A stretch of DNA of 64,000 nt from NCBI RefSeq assembly GCF_003469185.1, contig NZ_QSIL01000002.1, forward strand, positions 692 to 64,691, given 5' to 3'. Every line of letters begins with the position of its first letter. The stretch's first letter is position 1. The notes below the pieces were generated by a model. It saw only the letters and a list, made by a program, of their open reading frames with translations. It made no database searches and was not told the origin of the DNA. The stretch comes from Collinsella sp. AM34-10. Lineage in GTDB: Bacteria; Actinomycetota; Coriobacteriia; Coriobacteriales; Coriobacteriaceae. A program made the translations under genes and the position numbers. Of this stretch, positions 56,317 to 64,000 are shown piece by piece.

Positions 56317-57621
56317 TTGAAGGCGGACACTCAAACCATCGACATCCTGTTGTTGGGCAGCGGCGGCCGCGAGCATGCTCTGGCAGCCAAGCTCGCAGCA
56401 TCACCGCGCGCCGGCAAGCTCTACATCGCGCCGGGTAACGGCGGCACCGCGAGCTGCGGCGAGAATGTGGTTCTCGACGATTGCGATCCTGCGGCCGTGG
56501 CGGCGTTTGCCCAGAGCCATGGATGCGGACTCGTGGTGATTGGCCCCGAGGCTCCGCTCGTGGCGGGCGTTGCCGACGCCGTCCGCGCGGCGGGCATCCC
56601 GTGCTTTGGCCCGGGTGCCGAGGGCGCCCAGATGGAGGGCTCTAAGCTGTTCTCCAAGCAGCTCATGGAGCGCGCCGGTATCCCGACGGCAGCCTATGGC
56701 TCATTTACCGACGAGGCTTCGGCTCTTGCCTATGTGCGCGAGCAGGGCGCTCCGCTGGTCGTCAAGGCCGACGGCCTTGCCGCGGGCAAGGGCGTTATCG
56801 TGGCAACCGAGCTTTCGCAGGCCGAGGAGGCTGTGCGTGAGTGTTTTGGCGGCACCTTTGGCGATGCCGGCAACACGGTGGTCATCGAGAAGATGCTGAC
56901 CGGCCCCGAGTGCTCGCTGCTGGCCTTTACCGACGGCAAGACCGTCCGTCCCATGGCCACCTCGCAGGATCACAAGCGTGCGCTCGAGGGCGACAAGGGC
57001 CCCAACACCGGCGGCATGGGCGTCTACAGCCCGGTGCCCATCGTGACCGACGAGGAGCACGCCACCATGGTGAAGGTCATGGAGCAGACCGTGGCAGAGC
57101 TCGCTGCCGAGGGCATCGACTACCGCGGCTGCCTGTACGGCGGCTTTATGCTCACCCCTGCCGGCCCCAAGGTGCTGGAGTTCAATGCCCGCTTTGGCGA
57201 TCCTGAGACGCAGGTCGTGCTGCCGCGCCTTAAGAACGACCTGGTCGAGGTCATGCTTGCCTGCGCCAACTGCGAGCTCGATCAGGTTGAGCTCGATTGG
57301 CGTGACGAGTGGGCCGTGGCCGTTGTCCTGACGAGCGCGGGCTATCCCGGCAGCTACGAGAAGGGCAAGGTCATTACCGGCATCGAGGATGCCGAGGCTA
57401 TGGAGAACGTGACGGTGTATCACGCCGGTACCGCCGTGGTGGACGGCAAGCTCGTGACCAACGGCGGTCGTGTGCTCGCCGTGACCGCGCTGGGCGATAC
57501 GTTCGAGAACGCTCGCGACCTTGCCTACGAGGCCTGCGAGAAGATCAACTTTGAGGGCAAGACCCTGCGTCACGACATTGGTCTGCGCGCACTGCGCGGC
57601 CGCGATGCCTGGGATGCCTAA
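56317..57621 (+). CDS. purD: Phosphoribosylamine--glycine ligase
   Basis: 434 residues; ATP-grasp enzyme, second step of purine synthesis. [51 protein letters not shown] and [12 protein letters not shown] are diagnostic. Starts with TTG behind GGAGG five bases upstream. A Nudix gene follows closely. Confidence 0.97.
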   Translation: MKADTQTIDILLLGSGGREHALAAKLAASPRAGKLYIAPGNGGTASCGENVVLDDCDPAAVAAFAQSHGCGLVVIGPEAPLVAGVADAVRAAGIPCFGPGAEGAQMEGSKLFSKQLMERAGIPTAAYGSFTDEASALAYVREQGAPLVVKADGLAAGKGVIVATELSQAEEAVRECFGGTFGDAGNTVVIEKMLTGPECSLLAFTDGKTVRPMATSQDHKRALEGDKGPNTGGMGVYSPVPIVTDEEHATMVKVMEQTVAELAAEGIDYRGCLYGGFMLTPAGPKVLEFNARFGDPETQVVLPRLKNDLVEVMLACANCELDQVELDWRDEWAVAVVLTSAGYPGSYEKGKVITGIEDAEAMENVTVYHAGTAVVDGKLVTNGGRVLAVTALGDTFENARDLAYEACEKINFEGKTLRHDIGLRALRGRDAWDA

Positions 57622-57642
57622 AATCCGAGAGGAATGAGACGG

Positions 57643-58338
57643 ATGGACGAGAAGAACGAAGAGCTCGTGGACGCGCAGATCGTCGAGGAAGACGGCCGCG
57701 CGTACGGACACGCCGAGGGCGAGCCTGGTGGCGAGGTCGTTGACGAGCCGGCACTGGTGCTGGGCGACGACGACCCGCATGACGCCCTGCTGCACGAGAA
57801 GATTCTTTCGGAGGAGTGCGCCTGGAAGGGCAAGATCCTCGACGTCCACCGTCTTGAGGTTGAACTGCCCAACGGTCACCGCAGCGCCCGCGATATCGTT
57901 CGCCATCCGGGTGCGGCGGCCGTTGTGGCGCTGACCGAGAGCGGCAAGATTGTGCTGGTGCGTCAGTATCGCACCGCCATCGACCGCGTGACGGTCGAGA
58001 TTCCCGCCGGCAAGCTCGACCCGGGCGAGGACCCGCTCGATTGCGCCAAGCGCGAGCTGCACGAGGAGACGGGCTTTAAGGCCGGTCGCATTCGCTTTTT
58101 GACGTCCATTGTCACGTCCTGTGGTTTTTGCGACGAGATCATTCACATCTACTTGGCTACCAGGCTCGAGTTTGATGCGCCCAACCCCGATGATGACGAA
58201 TTCGTCAACGTTGACTTGGTGCCGCTGCACGAGCTGATCGACGCCGTGCTCGACGGCAAGATCGAGGATGCCAAGACCGTCGTGGGCGCGCTTGCCTGCG
58301 ACAGCATCGCGCACCGCTTGGGCGGGGCAGAGCTTTAA
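57643..58338 (+). CDS. Nudix hydrolase, ADP-ribose pyrophosphatase type
   Basis: 231 residues. Perfect Nudix box G-x5-E-x7-REUxEExGU in GKLDPGEDPLDCAKRELHEETGF (about 126-148 of the product), preceded by VRQYRTAIDRVTVEIPAG, typical of ADP-ribose diphosphatases. The first about 50 residues are an acidic extension. The ATG at 57643 is spaced nine bases from GAGGA and is preferred to the ATG at 57634. Confidence 0.93.
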   Translation: MDEKNEELVDAQIVEEDGRAYGHAEGEPGGEVVDEPALVLGDDDPHDALLHEKILSEECAWKGKILDVHRLEVELPNGHRSARDIVRHPGAAAVVALTESGKIVLVRQYRTAIDRVTVEIPAGKLDPGEDPLDCAKRELHEETGFKAGRIRFLTSIVTSCGFCDEIIHIYLATRLEFDAPNPDDDEFVNVDLVPLHELIDAVLDGKIEDAKTVVGALACDSIAHRLGGAEL

Positions 58339-58419
58339 CAAGTGGGGTGACCTGGGAGTCATTTTGCCAACGTTATTAGTGCGGAGGCTATGATCCCGCA
58401 GGTTTGTGTAAGTCAGCGA

Positions 58420-58517
58420 AAGTGCTCCATTTGAGACAAGGTGGCCTAAAAGAGGAGGGAAGCGTATGGATATACGCGACCGATGATTGAAGGCCAGATT
58501 GTCCAAATGGAGCACTT
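58420..58517 (+). promoter_or_regulatory. Long stem-loop in the ABC-exporter leader
   Basis: Arms 58420-58446 and 58492-58517 pair almost completely: AAGTGCTCCATTTG with CAAATGGAGCACTT perfectly, then GACAA/TTGTC and GGCC/GGCC. The loop region carries a strong ribosome site, a six-codon ORF and a smaller hairpin GCGTAT-GGAT-ATACGC (58462-58477). Confidence 0.75.
58466..58486 (+). CDS. Six-codon leader ORF upstream of the ABC exporter
   Basis: ATG GAT ATA CGC GAC CGA TGA encodes MDIRDR. GAGGAGG lies seven bases ahead, one of the best ribosome sites in the window. The frame is the same as that of the ABC gene 79 bases further on, so a single TGA separates them. Its placement in the loop of a long hairpin suggests a regulatory leader peptide rather than a functional product. 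Confidence 0.5.
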   Translation: MDIRDR

Positions 58518-58533
58518 GCAGCGTCGAGACGAA

Positions 58534-58555
58534 ACGCGGTTTGGTAAAACCGCGT
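58534..58555 (+). promoter_or_regulatory. Hairpin abutting the ABC-exporter ribosome site
   Basis: ACGCGGTTT-GGTA-AAACCGCGT, perfect 9-bp stem ending one base before AAGGTG, so its stability could affect initiation at 58565. Confidence 0.65.
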
Positions 58556-58564
58556 AAGGTGACT

Positions 58565-60337
58565 ATGTTTAAGAGGTTTCTTTCGTATTACAAGCCCCAG
58601 ATGGGGCTTTTTGTTGCTGATACTCTTTGTGCTCTGGTGCTTGCCGCCATTGACCTGGCGTTCCCCATTATCTTGCGCAATCTGACCGGCGGGCTCTTTA
58701 CCCAGGGTCAGGCTGCTATTATGCAGGCGCTCGGTATGATCGCGGTGGGACTGGTGCTGATGTATGTCATCCGCTGCGCCTGCCGCTACTTTGTGAGCTA
58801 TTGGGGCCACGTGATGGGCGCGCGCATGGAGTCCAAGATGCGCGAGGACCTGTTCGATCAGTACGAACGGTTTAGCTTTGCGTACTTCGATCGCAACAGC
58901 TCGGGCGATATGATGAGCCGCGTGGTCAATGACCTGTTCGATATCTGCGAGGCGGCGCACCACGTGCCCGAATGGATCATTATTTGCGGCATCGAGATTA
59001 TCGGCTCGTTTGTGATTCTGTTTACCATCGCGCCGGTGCTCGCACTCGCCATGGCTGTGGTGACGGTGGTGTTCGCGGTCATTATGTTTTGGCAGAATAT
59101 GCGTATGCGCGAGGTCTTTAGCGATAACCGCAAAAAGATTAGCGGCATCAACGCGCAACTGCAGGATTCGCTGGCGGGCATGCGTGTGGTCAAGAGCTTT
59201 GCCAATGAGCAGACCGAGCGCTCTAAGTTTCGTGCCTCGAACAATCGCTACCTTTCGTCCAAGGAGAACATGTATCACGCCATGGGCGTCTATACCGCGA
59301 CGTATGGCCTGCTCTCGGGCGTGCTCTATGTGATCGTGGTGCTGCTGGGCGGTTGGCTCGTTGCCCAGGGTCAGCTGCAGGCGGTCGATATGGCAACCTT
59401 CGCGCTCTACATTTCGCTGTTCTGCACGCCGCTCGAGACGCTCGTCAATTCGGCCGAGACGTATCAGAAAGCCATCGCCGGCTTTAAGCGCATGGATGAG
59501 GTACTCTCGACTGTCCCCGATATTCAGGATAAGCCGGGTGCTGAGGACCTGCAGGTGACGGCTGGTGCCGTGGAGTACCGCAACGTGTGCTTTAACTACG
59601 AGGATGTTGAGCTCGGCGAGGGCGGCGCCGACGGACGCCCTGTTATCGACCATATGGATCTGTCCATTCGGCCCGGTCAGACCATCGCTTTGGTTGGTCC
59701 CTCGGGTGGCGGCAAATCGACGACTTGTTCGCTGCTGCCGCGCTTTTACGACGTTGCCGCCGGCTCCATTAGCATCGACGGCCAGGATGTGCGCGACGTG
59801 ACGCAGCATAGTCTGCGCCGTGCCATCGGCCTGGTGCAGCAAGATGTGTACCTGTTTGATGGAACGATCGGCGAGAACATCGCCTACGGCAAGCCGGGCG
59901 CCACGGCAGAAGAGATTGCCGAAGCGGCCCGCCGCGCCAATATTGATACCTTTATCGAATCGCTTCCGCAAGGCTACGACACCGTGGTGGGCGAGCGCGG
60001 CAGCCGTCTTTCGGGTGGTCAAAAGCAGCGCGTCGCCATCGCGCGCGTTTTTCTCAAGAATCCCAAGATCCTTATTTTGGATGAGGCGACGAGTGCCCTG
60101 GATAACGAGAGCGAGGAAGCGGTGCAGGAGTCGCTCGAAGAGCTGGCACGCGGCCGTACCACGATCATCATCGCCCACCGTCTCTCGACTATTAAGCATG
60201 CTGACGAGATTGCGACCGTTGAGCATGGTCGCGTTGTGGAACGTGGCACGCACGAAGAGCTTCTCGCCCGTGGCGGCACCTATGCCCGTTACTATCGAAT
60301 GCAGTTCGAAGGTGCGCGTGCGCACGAGCTCGACTGA
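58565..60337 (+). CDS. ABC exporter, membrane and ATPase domains fused
   Basis: 590 residues: six transmembrane helices (about 15-310) and a nucleotide-binding domain (about 345-575) with Walker A GPSGGGKSTT, Q-loop VQQDVYLFDG, signature LSGGQKQR, Walker B ILILDEATSALD, and switch His in IIAHRLST. MsbA/multidrug type; acts as a dimer, here most likely a homodimer because no partner half-transporter is adjacent. Substrate unknown. AAGGTG four bases before the ATG; a long structured leader precedes it. Confidence 0.94.
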   Translation: MFKRFLSYYKPQMGLFVADTLCALVLAAIDLAFPIILRNLTGGLFTQGQAAIMQALGMIAVGLVLMYVIRCACRYFVSYWGHVMGARMESKMREDLFDQYERFSFAYFDRNSSGDMMSRVVNDLFDICEAAHHVPEWIIICGIEIIGSFVILFTIAPVLALAMAVVTVVFAVIMFWQNMRMREVFSDNRKKISGINAQLQDSLAGMRVVKSFANEQTERSKFRASNNRYLSSKENMYHAMGVYTATYGLLSGVLYVIVVLLGGWLVAQGQLQAVDMATFALYISLFCTPLETLVNSAETYQKAIAGFKRMDEVLSTVPDIQDKPGAEDLQVTAGAVEYRNVCFNYEDVELGEGGADGRPVIDHMDLSIRPGQTIALVGPSGGGKSTTCSLLPRFYDVAAGSISIDGQDVRDVTQHSLRRAIGLVQQDVYLFDGTIGENIAYGKPGATAEEIAEAARRANIDTFIESLPQGYDTVVGERGSRLSGGQKQRVAIARVFLKNPKILILDEATSALDNESEEAVQESLEELARGRTTIIIAHRLSTIKHADEIATVEHGRVVERGTHEELLARGGTYARYYRMQFEGARAHELD

Positions 60338-60356
60338 TTGATATGACAGGAAGATC

Positions 60357-61322
60357 ATGGCTGATAAGAACCCTTTGACTCCGGAAGAAGTGACGGAGTT
60401 ATTCTCCGAAATCGATGCATCCGGCGTCTTGGATCCTACGCTCGCCAAAAAGCGCACCGAGCGCATGCGCGAGAAAGAGGCCGCCGTCAAGCGCGGCGAC
60501 AAGGCGACGCTGGCGCGGCTGCGCAGCGAGGATCGCGCGAGCCAGGCAAAACATATCGACCCGCTGTCTGAGGACGACCCTTCGGGCTCGCAGGTGAGCC
60601 ATACCATTACGAAGACCGCCATGGCCGTGGTTATCGGCATTTTGGTGCTGATTGTTGGCATGCAGATTGGCTACGGCGTGATGCGACGTCTGAATACCGC
60701 GAACCTTTCCGAAAGTGTTTCGGTGGATACCGTTTCGACCGCGCTCAAGGGTGGACTTGAATGGGGCAATGGCTTTACGCAGTTCCCGCTCGATTTTACC
60801 GTCGACGAGGCAGATGAGCGCACGGGCACGGTTGAGGTGACGGTGCTGGACACGTCTTCTGCCAATGAGCTCGAGCTGCTGTCCAACGGTCAGATTCAGG
60901 CGGCGGCGCTCGCAACCAACGCCCTGCTCAACGACAAGATCGACCGTGTGGTGTATAACGTTCACGCCTATATCGACGAGGACAGCAGGATCCAGCATGA
61001 TTCCTTCTTTGGCATGTTTCCTGCTCAGGGGCACCAAAGCGCCATCCTGACGTTCGTTTGGACCAAGAGCTCGTCCAACGCCACGAGTATCGACTGGAAG
61101 ATGCGCATCGTAAGCATGGACGACACCATTGCCGAGCGCATTCAAAAACAGGTCAACTCGGTTTCATCGCTGATCGAGGACCCGGTGGTGAGCCAGACCA
61201 AGATCACGGAGGAGCAGGCCGAGCGCGATCTTGAGCATCGTCTGCACGGTCGAGAGATCTTCCGCGGCGGAAAGCCCGATCGCACGCCGTCCGAGCTGCT
61301 GGAGCAGGACAAGCAAAAGTAG
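60357..61322 (+). CDS. Membrane-anchored protein of unknown function
   Basis: 321 residues: a charged cytoplasmic N-terminus of about 80 residues (LAKKRTERMREKEAAVKRGDK, read in pieces), one transmembrane helix (about 84-108), then an outside domain of about 210 residues with strands such as RTGTVEVTVLDTSSANEL and SAILTFVWTKSSSNATSIDWKM. No family recognised. AGGA before the ATG; 19 bases after the exporter, so probably the same operon and possibly an accessory to it. Confidence 0.75.
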   Translation: MADKNPLTPEEVTELFSEIDASGVLDPTLAKKRTERMREKEAAVKRGDKATLARLRSEDRASQAKHIDPLSEDDPSGSQVSHTITKTAMAVVIGILVLIVGMQIGYGVMRRLNTANLSESVSVDTVSTALKGGLEWGNGFTQFPLDFTVDEADERTGTVEVTVLDTSSANELELLSNGQIQAAALATNALLNDKIDRVVYNVHAYIDEDSRIQHDSFFGMFPAQGHQSAILTFVWTKSSSNATSIDWKMRIVSMDDTIAERIQKQVNSVSSLIEDPVVSQTKITEEQAERDLEHRLHGREIFRGGKPDRTPSELLEQDKQK

Positions 61323-61342
61323 TCCGCAGCCACATAGAACGA

Positions 61343-61385
61343 TGCCATCCCGCGTGAGCCGCAAGCCCACGCGGGATGATTTTTC
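61343..61385 (+). terminator. Terminator of the exporter operon
   Basis: CATCCCGCGTG/CACGCGGGATG perfect 11-bp stem followed by ATTTTTC. Confidence 0.85.
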
Positions 61386-61482
61386 TGGGACGGGGATTAA
61401 AAAATCATTCTGTCATGTATGCAGTTGGCGACAAAGCCCTGCTCTCAGAATAATTTTTTAATCCCCGTCCCAGAAAAATCAT
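61376..61482. repeat. Near-perfect 37-bp inverted repeat
   Basis: Arms 61376-61412 and 61446-61482 are reverse complements with one mismatch (core TTTTTAATCCCCGTCCCAG on the right arm). The 33-base spacer shows no coding sense. The left end overlaps the exporter terminator. Could be a mobile palindromic repeat or a second bidirectional terminator with T-rich arms. Confidence 0.85.
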
Positions 61483-61582
61483 TATGCACAGGAAGTCATA
61501 ATTATCATTTTGTAAACAATTCTATGTAATTAATGCCATGGGCGATGCTTGCGGTTAGAATACCGCGAGGCCTAACTACACA

Positions 61583-61615
61583 CCTTTAAGCCGGTCCTGT
61601 GAGACCGGGAAGGAG
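61583..61615 (+). promoter_or_regulatory. PyrR-type RNA-binding hairpin over the carA ribosome site
   Basis: CCGGTC (61591-61596) and GACCGG (61603-61608) enclose the hexaloop CTGTGA, which fits the known PyrR-binding loop consensus CNGNGA. A lower stem pairs CCTT (61583-61586) with AAGG (61610-61613), which is part of the AAGGAG ribosome site of carA, leaving a one-sided internal loop TAAG as in known sites. PyrR bound with UMP would hide the ribosome site and repress pyrimidine synthesis. Confidence 0.8.
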
Positions 61616-61619
61616 AACT

Positions 61620-63125
61620 ATGGCGAACAACCATATTGCGGGCGCTGCCGCCCGCACCGTCGCGCCCAGCGAGCTGTGCCAGCGTATGCTGGCTAAAACC
61701 AGCAAGGGCACCTGCGGTCCCTGCATCCTGTATCTTGAGGATGGGACCATTTTTTATGGCCGTGCATGCGGTGCCGAGGGTACCGCAACCGGCGAGGTCT
61801 GCTTTAACACGTCGCTCGAGGGCTACTTTGAGGTCATGACCGACCCGAGCTATGCCGGCCAAATCGTAACCATGACCTATCCGCAGATCGGCAACTACGG
61901 CATTGACGAGACCGATGTCCAGTCGGCCTTCCCCGGCGATACCGCTCGCCCCGCGAGCGCTCCCGCCATGCGCGGCATGGTCGTCCACGACATGTGCGCC
62001 ACGCCTTCTAACTGGCGCTCGACCGTCAGCGTGCCGGAGTACCTGCGTGCACACGGCATCGTCGCTATCGAGGGCGTCGACACCCGCGCTCTCGTGCGCC
62101 ACCTGCGCGACAACGGTTCCAAGATGGGCATAATCTCGACGGAGATCTTCGACGTCGACGAGCTTGCCGAGCGCCTGTCCGCCGCGCCTACGCTGGTCGG
62201 CGAGAACCTGGTCAAGACCGTGAGCTGCCCTGAGCCCCATGCCTTTGCTGCGAACGACCTGCCCACTACGCATGACTTTGCGCTTGCCCCTGCCGCTCCT
62301 GCCCGCCACAAAGTGGTCGCCTACGACTGCGGTGTCAAGCGCGGCATCCTGGAGGGCCTGGTCCGTGCTGGCTGCAACCTCACCGTCGTGCCGTGGGATA
62401 CACCCGCGCGTCAGGTGCTCGACATGAATCCCGATGGCGTCTTTTTGTCCAATGGCCCCGGCGACCCCGATGCCGTGGTGGAGACCTACGAGCAGGTGCA
62501 GCAGCTGATCGGCAAGGTGCCGGTCTTTGGCATCTGCCTCGGTCACCAGATGATCAGCCTGGCGTGCGGCGCCCAGATGGAAAAACTCAAATTCGGTCAT
62601 CGTGGTGGCAACCAGCCGGTTATGAATTTGGTCAGCCGCCGTGTGGAGATCACCGCGCAAAACCACGGCTTTGGCCTGTTGTTCCCCAGCTTGGGCAAGC
62701 TTGTCCCCAAGCTTTCGGGCGGCGAGACCGAGCACGCGGCCGATGGCGATCTGCGCGTCTGGGTACGCCGCGGTATCGCGCCGGTCGTGATGAACGAGCG
62801 CTTCGGCCGCATTCGCCTGACGCATGTGAATCTCAATGACGGCACCGCCGAGGGTATTCAGCTGCTCGATGCGCCGTGCTTCTCGGTCCAGTACCATCCC
62901 GAGGCCTCGCCCGGCCCCACCGATGCCCACTATCTCTTTACCGCCTTTACGCGACTCATGGACGGCGAGGAGAACTATCTGGACATCGATACCGCCAAGG
63001 ACCGCCTTGCCGGCTGGAATTTCGCCGACGATGGTTCCGCCGTTCTACCGAACGGCGGACCGGTCGACGCTGCGGCTGCATCTGGCACATCATCTTGCCG
63101 TTCTGCTTCGGACGCGCGGGCATAA
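61620..63125 (+). CDS. carA: Carbamoyl-phosphate synthase small (glutaminase) subunit
   Basis: 501 residues, well above the usual 360-380. Core: LEDGTIFYGRACGAEGTATGEVCFNTSLEGY (read in pieces), class-I amidotransferase nucleophile Cys in PVFGICLGHQM, and His/Glu in SVQYHPEASPGPTDAHYLF. Extra parts are a 40-residue N-terminal extension, an insert of about 50 residues between QNHGF and THVNLNDGT, and a 45-residue low-complexity tail. GGAG four bases before the ATG at 61620. Co-transcribed with carB and probably under PyrR control. Confidence 0.95.
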   Translation: MANNHIAGAAARTVAPSELCQRMLAKTSKGTCGPCILYLEDGTIFYGRACGAEGTATGEVCFNTSLEGYFEVMTDPSYAGQIVTMTYPQIGNYGIDETDVQSAFPGDTARPASAPAMRGMVVHDMCATPSNWRSTVSVPEYLRAHGIVAIEGVDTRALVRHLRDNGSKMGIISTEIFDVDELAERLSAAPTLVGENLVKTVSCPEPHAFAANDLPTTHDFALAPAAPARHKVVAYDCGVKRGILEGLVRAGCNLTVVPWDTPARQVLDMNPDGVFLSNGPGDPDAVVETYEQVQQLIGKVPVFGICLGHQMISLACGAQMEKLKFGHRGGNQPVMNLVSRRVEITAQNHGFGLLFPSLGKLVPKLSGGETEHAADGDLRVWVRRGIAPVVMNERFGRIRLTHVNLNDGTAEGIQLLDAPCFSVQYHPEASPGPTDAHYLFTAFTRLMDGEENYLDIDTAKDRLAGWNFADDGSAVLPNGGPVDAAAASGTSSCRSASDARA

Positions 63126-63223
63126 GCCCAGCGCGCCCTCGCATCACGGCAACTTGATGCACCAGCTGCACCCTCGCTGACTTTTTCAAAATATTGAGTC
63201 AGCCTCTCTAGGAGGTTTTAAAC

Positions 63224-64000
<777 letters not shown>

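Noticed and set aside
58487..58564. N-terminal extension of the ABC exporter from the TTG at 58487
   Set aside because: The stretch is encoded by the inverted repeat and hairpin, reads as no protein, and a proper ribosome site precedes the ATG at 58565.
58388..60661. A 757-codon open frame on the minus strand
   Set aside because: Antisense shadow of the ABC exporter, whose domains are unmistakable on the plus strand.
63050..63180. Frameshift at the end of carA
   Set aside because: The long tail looked suspicious, but the frame is open to a single stop followed by a normal ribosome site for carB, and no conserved CarA sequence continues in another frame.

Overview
The window looks like a chromosomal segment around the replication origin of a GC-rich Gram-positive gut actinobacterium of the class Coriobacteriia, most likely Collinsella or a close relative. 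That assignment is inference from protein flavour, GC-rich third positions, LPXTG/SpaA surface protein, scattered pur genes, a recF-DUF721-gyrB-gyrA order and parABS; no rRNA gene is present to settle it. About 50 protein genes and 6 tRNA genes can be supported.

Layout. Left of about 32.7 kb almost everything is on the minus strand; right of 33.0 kb almost everything is on the plus strand. This is the strand flip expected at a bidirectional origin. The left arm holds, from the edge inward: an AT-rich stretch with a TraX-like membrane gene and tRNA-Lys (1-1600); an M29 aminopeptidase, a small membrane protein and purC; a two-component system; a Tat lipoprotein with a TSCPD protein; a solute-binding protein coupled to a diguanylate cyclase; purB; tRNA-Gly with tandem palindromic repeats; a 1143-residue thioester/SpaA LPXTG adhesin; a huge divergent M28-like peptidase; a WYL regulator pair; a DinG-type helicase with ddl; rlmN; then parB-parA with three evenly spaced parS sites, rsmG, and the rpmH-rnpA-yidD-yidC-jag operon.

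The origin block (32.7-44.2 kb) carries an unusual GHKL-ATPase/winged-helix gene, dnaA, dnaN, recF, a DciA-like gene, gyrB and gyrA. Motifs of the form TTTTCAACA lie on both sides of dnaA, and a DnaA-trio-like run with an AT-rich element lies in the dnaA-dnaN gap.

The right arm holds a tRNA Ile-Ala-Ile cluster, a bifunctional nuclease, typA, a bactofilin-like membrane protein, a TRIC channel, two tRNA-Ser genes, rpsF-ssb-rpsR-rplI, dnaB, purA, purD, a Nudix hydrolase, an ABC exporter behind a leader with a six-codon ORF, and carA (with a PyrR-type RNA hairpin over its ribosome binding site) followed by carB, cut by the window edge.

The most unusual structures are: palindrome arrays inserted beside tRNA 3' ends and framed by copies of those ends; the ABC-exporter leader; the origin-linked GHKL protein together with variant DnaA-box-like motifs and changed DnaA base-contact residues; and several long perfect or near-perfect intergenic inverted repeats.
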